A stretch of DNA of 64,000 nucleotides, taken from contig NZ_JAOTIF010000010.1 in NCBI RefSeq assembly GCF_025628885.1, positions 62,001 to 126,000 of the forward strand, in the 5' to 3' direction. Every line of letters starts with the position of its first letter. The first letter of the stretch is position 1. The notes under the pieces are model-generated. The model was not told the origin of the DNA. It saw nothing but the letters and a program-made list of their open reading frames with translations, and did not search any database. Origin of the DNA: Paraflavisolibacter caeni. GTDB lineage: Bacteria > Bacteroidota > Bacteroidia > Chitinophagales > Chitinophagaceae. Made by a program: the position numbers and the translations under genes. Below, one piece after another: positions 57,057 to 64,000 of this stretch.

Positions 57057-58478
57057 CTATTTCTTAACAACAGGGGTATCAACCGGCCAGTCATCCGTAC
57101 GGAATAAATTGACGGGTAGCCCATCTTTGGTGAACAGGTTAGGCATCGCCCCATTGCTAAAACCGAACCGGACAGCCACAGGCTTTTTTACTTCTTTGTT
57201 CCATACAACCACTGAACTGCCTTCAATTTTAGCCTGGGCCGGAACAAATTGCTGATCCTCCCCTGCAATATAAAACTCGGTAGGCGCTCCCCCTTTGCTG
57301 ATAAGCCCACTGCCAACCTGGTCAAAGGAAATGCGGATCTTGTCCTTTTCAACACTCATGCTTTGATATACCGGGCTTTTATAGGGCAGTCCGCTTTTTC
57401 CATACGTCTGCACTAAAGCATAATTCGCTAATCGCAGACCTACTTCCTTTTTCATCTTTGGATGTATGTCATTGACATTATCCACCAGGTCGCTGACCAC
57501 CACCATCCCGGTGTTGGGGTATGTCCTGCTTTTGGTTTGCGACTCCCTGAGCAAGGGGGCAACATTCATGTTGCCGTAACCTGCAAAAGGAGCGATCTGC
57601 ACATAGTAAAAAGGAAACTCCTTGTGCCAGGCTTTACGCCAGGCACCAATCATTGTGGTAAACAGCGACTGGTAAGAATTCGCAACACCCGTATTGCCTT
57701 CCCCCTGGTACCAAATCGAACCAGCAATCGTATAGCTGGTAAGCGGATGGATCATGGCATTGTAACTAAAACCTGGCTGCACGGGCCACCATTGCGAAGC
57801 ATTCAGCAGTTGGGCGGCCTGTTTCAGGATGGGATCCTTTTCCACCGGCTCTTCCGGCGTCCATACTTCGGCGGGTGTACCCCCCCAACTGGCATTGATC
57901 AATCCTACAGGTGCATTTAATTCCTGTTGGATTTTCTTGCCAAAAAAATAACCAACCGCACTAAAGCGCTTCATATCCTCCGGATTACAAACAACCCACT
58001 TTGCAGCCACATCATCCTGGGGATATGCAGCCGTTGCTTTTGGAATATGAAAGAAGCGGATGCTTTTGTTGTTAGCATGGGCAACCTCGTCTTGGTAGGG
58101 TAGCCCCCAGTTCACGTTCATTTCCATGTTGCTTTGCCCACTGCAGACCCAAACTTCGCCAACCATTACATCATCTAACTCTATAGAACTGTTCCCCTGA
58201 ATAGATATCTTATAGGGCCCTCCTGCAGCAGGTGTTTTTACCGTCACACTCCACTTTGCGTTGCCCGAACCAACCGCAGAATAAGTGGTTGTGTCCCAAG
58301 TGGTATTGATCTTGATCTTTTCACTGGGAGCACACCAGCCCCACAATTTTACGTCACTGTTTTGTTGCAATACCATATGACTGCCAATAATTGCGGGCAA
58401 ACGCAACTGCGCAAATAATGTTGGCAAACCAGCCAACAAGGAAAACATTATAGTAAATAGGTAACTTCTTTTTTTCAT
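57057..58478 (-). CDS. Sialate-O-acetylesterase family SGNH esterase (CE20-like)
   Basis: 473 residues with a signal peptide ending near TLFAQ. The opening LRLPAIIGSHMVLQQ is the hallmark of the sialate O-acetylesterase family (DUF303). The nucleophile Ser116 lies in CSGQSNMEM, block III GEGN in WYQGEGN and the catalytic His region in DIHPKMK, so the SGNH machinery is complete. Family members in CE20 deacetylate xyloglucan oligosaccharides; others act on sialic acids. The adjacent GH27 gene and the GH74 relic, a xyloglucanase, make xyloglucan acetyl groups the likely target. It stands at the end of the minus-strand cluster 57.0-62.6 kb. Confidence 0.87.
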   Translation of the reverse strand: MKKRSYLFTIMFSLLAGLPTLFAQLRLPAIIGSHMVLQQNSDVKLWGWCAPSEKIKINTTWDTTTYSAVGSGNAKWSVTVKTPAAGGPYKISIQGNSSIELDDVMVGEVWVCSGQSNMEMNVNWGLPYQDEVAHANNKSIRFFHIPKATAAYPQDDVAAKWVVCNPEDMKRFSAVGYFFGKKIQQELNAPVGLINASWGGTPAEVWTPEEPVEKDPILKQAAQLLNASQWWPVQPGFSYNAMIHPLTSYTIAGSIWYQGEGNTGVANSYQSLFTTMIGAWRKAWHKEFPFYYVQIAPFAGYGNMNVAPLLRESQTKSRTYPNTGMVVVSDLVDNVNDIHPKMKKEVGLRLANYALVQTYGKSGLPYKSPVYQSMSVEKDKIRISFDQVGSGLISKGGAPTEFYIAGEDQQFVPAQAKIEGSSVVVWNKEVKKPVAVRFGFSNGAMPNLFTKDGLPVNLFRTDDWPVDTPVVKK

Positions 58479-58526
58479 GAGATTTGGGAATGAAATTTAA
58501 TGTATGATAAATTAATTGTAGTGAAA

Positions 58527-58652
58527 TTATGTCATTGTAATAGCTTCCTGAAAAATGGCTGCTTCATATACCTGTGGCATAGTAGGACCATCACTATTCC
58601 AATTACGATAAACTCCAATACCGCTCGTAAAAGTTTCAAAAATATATAGCAT
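58527..58652 (-). other. Orphan 41-codon open frame between GH27 and the esterase
   Basis: A 41-residue frame in the 203-bp gap has protein-like composition (GVYRNWNSDGPTMPQVYEAA, ending FQEAITMT) and is preceded by AGGAGAAGG-like purines in CGGAGAAGGCT. I do not recognise it. It may be the tail of a deleted gene or a small peptide gene; by analogy with the other relics in this window, a tail is more likely. Confidence 0.35.
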
Positions 58653-58681
58653 TAGCCTTCTCCGTTAATAAATAAGTACAA

Positions 58682-59923
58682 TCATTTGGTACTGGAAAGA
58701 CGCAACATTAATACATCATGTGCCGGAACCATTGTTTTCATATCTTTTTTGGTAGTACCAATATCTTTCTTCATCCACAAATCACGGATCTTATAAACAG
58801 TATGTTTCACATCAAGTTGTTTATGGAAGATCGTATCAGCAACTTCTTGCGCGCTCCATTTGAATTCTATAGTTTGTGGCTTAGTGCCTCTGTTGAGAAA
58901 ACACAAGGCCCAGTCATCATTCTTCAAAGGTTTAAACCAGGTTTCCACACTGTCTTTCACTGCATACTGAAAACCCTGAATACCCAAAGAATCCTGGTTT
59001 ACAGCAATGACCTCCTTATTGGTTAGCACTTCAATAGTTTCACTCGTCATGCTGCGTAAATCATTACCGGCAATCAATGGAGCGGCTACCATGGCCCACA
59101 TGGAAAAATGAGCTCTGTCTTCACTAGGCGACAATTTGCCGTTTCCGATTTCCAGCATATCCGGATCATTCCAATGCCCGGGTCCTGCATACCTGCGCAA
59201 ATTTTGCTGCATATCAAGTATTTGCATCACCCCCCAGGATTTCCAGGTACCATGGTCTTCAATACAATCGAAGCAATTGAATATATCGCCTGTAGTGCGC
59301 CACAAATGTCCCACAGTTCGCCCCCACTCCCACGGTTGATCATTGCCCCATTCACATATACTCAACACCACAGGCCTTCCCGCCCTACGTAAAGCAGCAG
59401 CCATGGTCTTATAAGCGCCTTCTGCTTTCAAGCCTTCTGTGTTGCACCAGTCATATTTCAGATAGTCCACACCCCAACTGGCATAGGTTTGGGCATCCTG
59501 GAATTCATAACCCCTGCTACCAGGTCTGCCGCCACAGGTTTGCGAACCTGCATCAGAATAGATACCAAGCTTCAACCCTTTTGAATGTACATAATCGGCA
59601 AGGGCTTTCATACCCGAAGGAAATCTTTTGGGATCAGGATGAATGAAACCAAGTGAATCACGCTCTCCATGCCAGCAATCATCGATGTTGATATAAGTAT
59701 AGCCAGCATCCTTCATTCCGGTGGAAACCATAGCATCTGCCATTTGCCTGATCATATTTTCATCTACATGGCAGGCAAACCTGTTCCAGCTATTCCATCC
59801 CATAGGCGGCGTAAGAGCAAGCCCCTCAAATTTATTATAGTTCTGTGTGTAATTATTTCCCTGGCTGAAGCCGACATCAGCAATCAGTAGCATAGCTATT
59901 ATTATCAAACAGTATTTATTCAT
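58682..59923 (-). CDS. GH27 alpha-galactosidase
   Basis: About 413 residues from ATG 59923 (upstream codons to 59950 lack a signal). The signal peptide MNKYCLIIIAMLLI ends near GFSQ. GH27 motifs: TPPMGWNSWNRFACHVDE, YINIDDCWHGERD, nucleophile Asp158 in KYDWCN, acid/base Asp in GHWNDPDML. Length is normal. It hydrolyses terminal alpha-galactose, for example in galactomannan, or alpha-linked galactose or arabinopyranose decorations. Neighbours are the GH97 gene and the GH74 relic. A terminator lies just upstream, so it is probably transcribed separately from the GH97 unit. Confidence 0.94.
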   Translation of the reverse strand: MNKYCLIIIAMLLIADVGFSQGNNYTQNYNKFEGLALTPPMGWNSWNRFACHVDENMIRQMADAMVSTGMKDAGYTYINIDDCWHGERDSLGFIHPDPKRFPSGMKALADYVHSKGLKLGIYSDAGSQTCGGRPGSRGYEFQDAQTYASWGVDYLKYDWCNTEGLKAEGAYKTMAAALRRAGRPVVLSICEWGNDQPWEWGRTVGHLWRTTGDIFNCFDCIEDHGTWKSWGVMQILDMQQNLRRYAGPGHWNDPDMLEIGNGKLSPSEDRAHFSMWAMVAAPLIAGNDLRSMTSETIEVLTNKEVIAVNQDSLGIQGFQYAVKDSVETWFKPLKNDDWALCFLNRGTKPQTIEFKWSAQEVADTIFHKQLDVKHTVYKIRDLWMKKDIGTTKKDMKTMVPAHDVLMLRLSSTK

Positions 59924-59962
59924 CTTGCTTACTATTTCATTTATTTTCAAACAGATGTTTTA

Positions 59963-59990
59963 AAAGTCCTTCCCCGAAGGGAAGGACTTT
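59963..59990 (-). terminator. Terminator with TTCG tetraloop after the GH74 relic
   Basis: A 12-bp stem AAAGTCCTTCCC/GGGAAGGACTTT. On the minus strand the loop is TTCG between C and G, a very stable tetraloop. The following TTTTAAAAC gives a short U-run. Confidence 0.85.
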
Positions 59991-60031
59991 ATTCCATAAG
60001 ATGTATGGATTGAAAAGATTAACGTCATTGT

Positions 60032-60619
60032 CTATTTCCTGACAATCTTTTGCGCTAGTGATTTTGTACCGGCAACAATTTTTAAAACATATACATCTGC
60101 GGGCATATTGGTCATGTCGATCGTAAGCAATGTATTAGTTGCTTTCCCTGCAAAAACGATCTGCCCTGCGGAGTTGAACAGGTAAATTTTACCGCCTTTT
60201 AATTCTTCTGTTAACTGTACTGTGAGCTCACTGGTAACCGGATTGGGATATGCCGAAACTTTAAGAACAGGCACATCCGGCTGCGGGATAATATTTGTAA
60301 GAGCTCCATTGGCACCCGCTATACTGCCAGATTCAATATAAACAATTCCTCTGCCGGCTGTGCTCATATAAACACGCCCATATGTGTTCATGTCTCCCAC
60401 AACAAACTGACCATTACCAGGTCCGCCCCACTCGTGCGCATCGTCGTTTATTCTTGTCCAGGAAACACCCTGGTTGGTTGAGCGGTACAGCCCTTCTACG
60501 CCACTGATGGTACCCCAGATATAAATCGTAGGATAGCTTGCGCCTGTTGCTGTTTTACCAAAGCCTACCGCTGAACATGCAGTAACCGAATTTATTTTTA
60601 TTTTGTCCAAAACTTCTAT
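60032..60619 (-). pseudogene. C-terminal stump of a GH74 xyloglucanase with T9SS sorting domain
   Basis: About 195 codons, no start or signal. Residues such as SAVGFGKTATGASYPTIYIW, GLYRSTNQGVSWTRINDDAH and GNGQFVVGDMNTYGRVYMS are diagnostic of the end of GH74 propellers (VGFGKAA...YIWGT...INDD.HQ.GG...GD). The last ~75 residues (YPNPVTSELTVQL, then KSLAQKIVRK) are a type A T9SS C-terminal domain, so the original enzyme was secreted to or attached on the surface. The N-terminal ~600 residues of the propellers, with both catalytic aspartates, are missing. The stump starts 17 bp beyond the GH97 stop, so a deletion fused the two. A frame reaching back to 60676 overlaps GH97 and is not a start. 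Confidence 0.92.
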
Positions 60620-60635
60620 GCTATGATGGCAATAA

Positions 60636-62618
60636 TTACCGAACTGGATAAATCCTTGCTGCCCAGCCCCCTCCACTTGCCAGTTGGGCTTTCAGCTGAT
60701 CTTTTGAGCTAACCTTTACCACCTCGCGCTTATAATCTGTCCCATTTTTATCGGCATTAATGCCGTCTTTAAAGATCACAGCTTCATAGTTGCCATTTCC
60801 CAAGAAAGACAGATCAATTGTTAGCGTTCTTGCATCCCAGTTTGTCATGGCTCCAACATACCATGTATCACCCTTTCTTCGGGCCATTGCCAGGTATTCT
60901 CCTACTTTTCCGTCCAATGCAACATTCTCATGGAATGTTGTGGGAACACTGGTAATAAAATTTGTACATTCCTGCTCTTTCCTATACTGATCAGGACTGT
61001 CGGCAAGCATTTGTATGGGCGCTTCATAGATTACATACATGGCCAACTGGTGGCACCGGGTGCCTTTGCTCATGGGTGCAGCTTCAATGGCTCTAAAGTT
61101 TTCTTTATTAGCATTTCTCATGGCCCCCGGTGTATAATCCATAGGCCCTGCCATCATTCTGATAAATGGAATACTTACTGCATAACGAGGTGCATCTTCA
61201 TCAGCCCACTTTACATTTTCCAAACCCTTCACACCCTCGTAATTAACTACATTCGGATAGGTCTTTTGCAAACCTGTGGGTTTAAAAACACCATGATAAT
61301 CAAGGATCAGCTTATGCTCGGCTGCCTTCTTTGCTATTTCAAAAGTGGATGCTACGGCTATCTGGTCATCACGATCAATAAAGTCTACCTTGAATCCTTT
61401 CACACCCATTTTGGAATACAAGGGGAAGATGGTATCTATAGTTCTGGTTAATGCCTGCCAGGAGGCCCAGAGGATTACCCCCACGCCTCTTTCATTCCCA
61501 TATTTAACAATTTCCTGAATGTTCATACTGGGGTTTACTTTGGTTAAGTCAGTTTTCTCTGACCAGCCCCAGTCAATAATGATGTATTTAATGTTATTGG
61601 TGGAGGCAAAATCGATATAATGTTTATAGGTTGCCGTGTTCATGCCAGCTTTGAAATCCACTCCGGTGATATTCCAGTCATTCCACCAATCCCAGGCAAC
61701 CTGACCAGGCAGTATCCAACTTACATCAGCTATTCTGGATGGAGAAGCAAGCTTTTGCACCATGTCATTGTCTAATAATTCTTTGTCGTTTTCGCTGATC
61801 ACAATAGCACGCCAGGGGAATACCCGGGTGCCATTGGTGTTGGCGATGTAGTCAGCACGTTTGGTAGGAATTAAATTCATGTTTACATAGCCACCTACTT
61901 TCACTTCTAAAGGAAAAGGAGCAAATACTCCTTTGAATCCTTTTCTGGTATCATTGATGTCGAGGTACATGCCGGGGTAGTCTTCCAGATCTGCTTCCAG
62001 GATCACCACTTTCTTGTTCTGTCCAACATCTACCATGAGTGGTAAAAGTGCCAGGGAGTCTTTGGCAAATTCTGATATCCTGTGTTCATCATAAAGGGCT
62101 TCAAAAGAAGAATTGAATATTTTACCCTCTCTGTAGTCCCACATATAAGGAATAAGAGCTTTATGATCTGCAGTAAAATTGAAATTGGCTGCTTCATTTT
62201 TAATAACAGTTTTACCTTTTCTCCTGGTGAAAAACCGGTAAGCTACTCCTTCATTATAAGCCCTGAAGATCACCCCATAATCTCCCCGGAAGTTAAGGGT
62301 GAGCTGGTTGTACTGATCCTGAATAATATCCTTCTTATAAAAGTTAGGTTTGATGGTGTTGTTTACTGTTTCAGGCTTTGAAGAAATTACTCTTACATTT
62401 TTACCAAGGGTTTCGTCCCCTTCCAGCTTCATTGCAATCGGAGAGGGAGCAATCACCAGCTGTTTGTCATGCCACATCGACCACTGCAGCTGTCCTGCTG
62501 CATCAACTAGTACCTGGATCTTGTTATTGGGAGAACTTAATTGATACTGCTGGTTCTTTTGTGCGCTAACCATAGCAGCAAACAACATCATCAGATTTAC
62601 GAAAGATATTCTTTTCAT
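60636..62618 (-). CDS. GH97 alpha-galactosidase (retaining, BtGH97b-like)
   Basis: 660 residues with a signal peptide ending near VSAQ. It has the three GH97 domains. In FKVDFIDRDDQ the Asp412 is the candidate nucleophile, with Glu461 in NYEGVKGLE as acid/base, and MAGPMDYTPGAM completes the family pattern. These match the retaining alpha-galactosidase branch (B. thetaiotaomicron GH97b), not the inverting SusB type. Beside GH27 it gives two different alpha-galactosidases in one cluster. On the minus strand TAAGTTTG at 62738-62731 fits the -7 consensus and would start a leader of about 105 nt. Stop lies 17 bp before the GH74 stump. Confidence 0.92.
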   Translation of the reverse strand: MKRISFVNLMMLFAAMVSAQKNQQYQLSSPNNKIQVLVDAAGQLQWSMWHDKQLVIAPSPIAMKLEGDETLGKNVRVISSKPETVNNTIKPNFYKKDIIQDQYNQLTLNFRGDYGVIFRAYNEGVAYRFFTRRKGKTVIKNEAANFNFTADHKALIPYMWDYREGKIFNSSFEALYDEHRISEFAKDSLALLPLMVDVGQNKKVVILEADLEDYPGMYLDINDTRKGFKGVFAPFPLEVKVGGYVNMNLIPTKRADYIANTNGTRVFPWRAIVISENDKELLDNDMVQKLASPSRIADVSWILPGQVAWDWWNDWNITGVDFKAGMNTATYKHYIDFASTNNIKYIIIDWGWSEKTDLTKVNPSMNIQEIVKYGNERGVGVILWASWQALTRTIDTIFPLYSKMGVKGFKVDFIDRDDQIAVASTFEIAKKAAEHKLILDYHGVFKPTGLQKTYPNVVNYEGVKGLENVKWADEDAPRYAVSIPFIRMMAGPMDYTPGAMRNANKENFRAIEAAPMSKGTRCHQLAMYVIYEAPIQMLADSPDQYRKEQECTNFITSVPTTFHENVALDGKVGEYLAMARRKGDTWYVGAMTNWDARTLTIDLSFLGNGNYEAVIFKDGINADKNGTDYKREVVKVSSKDQLKAQLASGGGWAARIYPVR

Positions 62619-62730
62619 TGTGTTATTTGTGTAAAAAGCAACTTTATATAGGATGTTCCGAGTTCGATTTTGAGTAATAACATGTTGTTGAATAGTTTAG
62701 GCTTTATTGTTTGTCAGTCAATAGTAAAAG

Positions 62731-62738
62731 CAAACTTA
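62731..62738 (-). promoter_or_regulatory. -7 promoter box before the GH97 gene
   Basis: TAAGTTTG on the minus strand fits TAnnTTTG. A CAAA (minus TTTG) at 62762-62765 could be the -33 box, but the 23-bp spacing is slightly long. The rest of the gap 62619-62922 holds no gene. Confidence 0.45.
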
Positions 62739-62922
62739 ATTTCCACATACAGCAATTCATTCAAAATGGGGTTGGTTGAACCCGGGGTAAAACTAGGCGC
62801 TCAAGCCCTTCAGCGGGGTATCCAAATATCTCTGATTAGGTATTCATTTGTCTACGCTCCTTGATTTTCAGGCATTTGTGAAAAGCTGTACCGCCTCATG
62901 CCGCAGGGCAGGCCGGGCACAT

Positions 62923-64000
62923 TTAGGATGCTTTTTGCTTACTCTTTTCCTGGAGGTAGTGGGAAGGGAGCACCCTGAACTCCTCTTTGAAACACTTGGT
63001 GAAGTGTTTTGGATTGTTGTAGCCCACTTCGTAGGCAATCTCGGCCACCGTCTTGCCGCTTTTCTCCAGCAGCTGGGCAGCCCGCTTCATGCGGATGGAA
63101 CGGATGAACTCCAGAGGCGTCCTGCCGGTAAGGGAAAGAATCTTTCTATACAAGGCCGCACGGCTCAGGCACACTTCCTGGGCTAGATCTTCCACCGAAA
63201 AGTCCGGGTTGTCCATGTTTTTTTCCACGGCAGCCAGCGCCTGTTTAATGAACTGTTCGTCCAGCGAGGTCACGGTGATTTCACTGGGATTGACCTCGAT
63301 CTGCTTTTGGAACTTTTTCTGCAGTAGCTTTTGCTGGGCCAGCAGGTTGCGGATACGGGAGGCCAGGATCTCGAACGTAAACGGCTTGGTGATGTAGTCG
63401 TTTACCCCGATACCAAAGCCCTCCACCTGCTTTTCCTCGCTTCCCATAGCCGTCAGCAGGATCACAGGGATGTGGGCTGTAAGGGTGTCGGTCTTGATCT
63501 TTCGGGCCAGCTCAATGCCGTCCATTACCGGCATCATGATGTCGCTGACTACCAGCTCGGGGTTGAGCTTCTGAATCTTCTCCCACCCCTCCGATCCGTT
63601 CACCGCTTCTTCCACGTGGTACGACCCTTTCAGGTTTTCCTTAAGGTAAAAACGCAGGTCCTCGTTGTCTTCCACCACCAGGATGGTCTTTTTGTGGCCT
63701 TTGCCAGACTCCGGTTCTTCTGTCGGCACTTCCTTATTGGTAATTGGTATGTGCACGGGTTGATCTGTTGACATCTGTTTAAAGATTTTATATGCCGGAA
63801 TAGTTACCGTAAAACAGGTCCCCTTTTCCGGCTCGCTCTCTACAGAAATGTCTCCGTTGTGCAGTTTCACAAATTCCCTGGTAATGGATAAGCCTATACC
63901 CGTACCTGTGTTGGCCATGCTTTCCGGTATTTCATTTTGAAAGAAATGCTCAAAAATGCGTTCATGTTTATCAGCCGGAATACCAATGCCGCTATCTTTC
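62923..64000 (-). CDS. C-terminal half of a hybrid two-component regulator (5' part outside window)
   Basis: Partial: the frame enters from base 64000 with the ATPase N-box DSGIGIP, so the kinase part starts outside. Visible order: ATPase end (GTGIGLSITREFVKLH), receiver with LVVEDNEDLRFYL and phospho-acceptor Asp in VSDIMMPVMDG, then an AraC-type HTH (SVEDLAQEVCLSRAALYRKI, EVGYNNPKHFTKCFKEEF). This is the HTCS arrangement of the regulator at 34-38 kb. Upstream of GH97, GH27 and the esterase, it is their probable activator. From about 62.9 to 63.8 kb the GC is much higher (36 of 60 bases in the line at 63061, against 16 of 60 at 62161), hinting at foreign origin or unusual constraint. Confidence 0.9.
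   Translation of the reverse strand, partial: KDSGIGIPADKHERIFEHFFQNEIPESMANTGTGIGLSITREFVKLHNGDISVESEPEKGTCFTVTIPAYKIFKQMSTDQPVHIPITNKEVPTEEPESGKGHKKTILVVEDNEDLRFYLKENLKGSYHVEEAVNGSEGWEKIQKLNPELVVSDIMMPVMDGIELARKIKTDTLTAHIPVILLTAMGSEEKQVEGFGIGVNDYITKPFTFEILASRIRNLLAQQKLLQKKFQKQIEVNPSEITVTSLDEQFIKQALAAVEKNMDNPDFSVEDLAQEVCLSRAALYRKILSLTGRTPLEFIRSIRMKRAAQLLEKSGKTVAEIAYEVGYNNPKHFTKCFKEEFRVLPSHYLQEKSKQKAS

Noticed and set aside
60619-60676. Start of an independent small secreted protein for the GH74-like frame
   Set aside because: The first codons lie inside GH97, there is no signal peptide, and homology begins mid-protein.

Overview
The window reads as a Bacteroidota chromosome, most likely Chitinophagaceae. 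It has a SusC/SusD pair, hybrid two-component (HTCS) regulators, a type IX secretion sorting domain, -7 boxes of the form TAnnTTTG, low GC and many signal-peptide-bearing glycosidases. No 16S gene is present, so the family-level guess rests on overall likeness.

Layout. (1) 1-15 kb, minus strand: a xyloglucan side-chain set of GH3, GH3, GH31, GH95, GH2 and a PA14-bearing GH31, with two gene relics (a SusC N-terminal fragment and a CE7 esterase C-terminal fragment). (2) 15.4-31.1 kb, minus strand: one tightly spaced operon susC-susD-BNR propeller protein-GH105-GH2-GH97-DUF2264-GH2, closed by a strong terminator. Its content fits an acidic, rhamnose/uronic-acid-bearing glycan (arabinogalactan protein or rhamnogalacturonan I side chains). 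(3) 31.4-42 kb, minus strand: GH78, then GH43-HTCS-GH43-galT, which joins regulation, debranching and galactose entry into the Leloir pathway. (4) 42-54 kb, housekeeping and amino-sugar genes: alanine dehydrogenase, kbl and threonine dehydrogenase; a TRIC-like channel; a SAM-I riboswitch before homoserine dehydrogenase; pirin; GH20; and a NagB/PIG-L fusion. (5) 54-57 kb: tRNA-Arg(ACG), then a wrecked tyrosine recombinase, an IS66 fragment and a DHFR/RibD-like gene of different composition. (6) 57-64 kb, minus strand: a second sugar cluster of a sialate-O-acetylesterase-type esterase (CE20-like), GH27, a GH74 xyloglucanase relic with a T9SS tail, GH97, and the C-terminal half of a second HTCS that runs off the window.

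How it works together. Intact polysaccharide enzymes here are nearly all exo-acting and carry periplasmic or lipoprotein export signals. The one recognisable endo-xyloglucanase (GH74) is only a C-terminal stump. As read, the locus imports oligosaccharides through one SusCD pair, strips fucose, galactose, xylose, arabinose, rhamnose and uronic acid, and sends galactose to GalT. A pair of G5/C5 runs spaced exactly 20 bp apart lies upstream of both susC and the GH43-HTCS unit, with a -7-like box 22-23 bp further on. This is the best candidate for the HTCS operator and implies positive autoregulation.

Most substrate statements are inference from family membership and context. Catalytic residues cited were located in the translated sequence.
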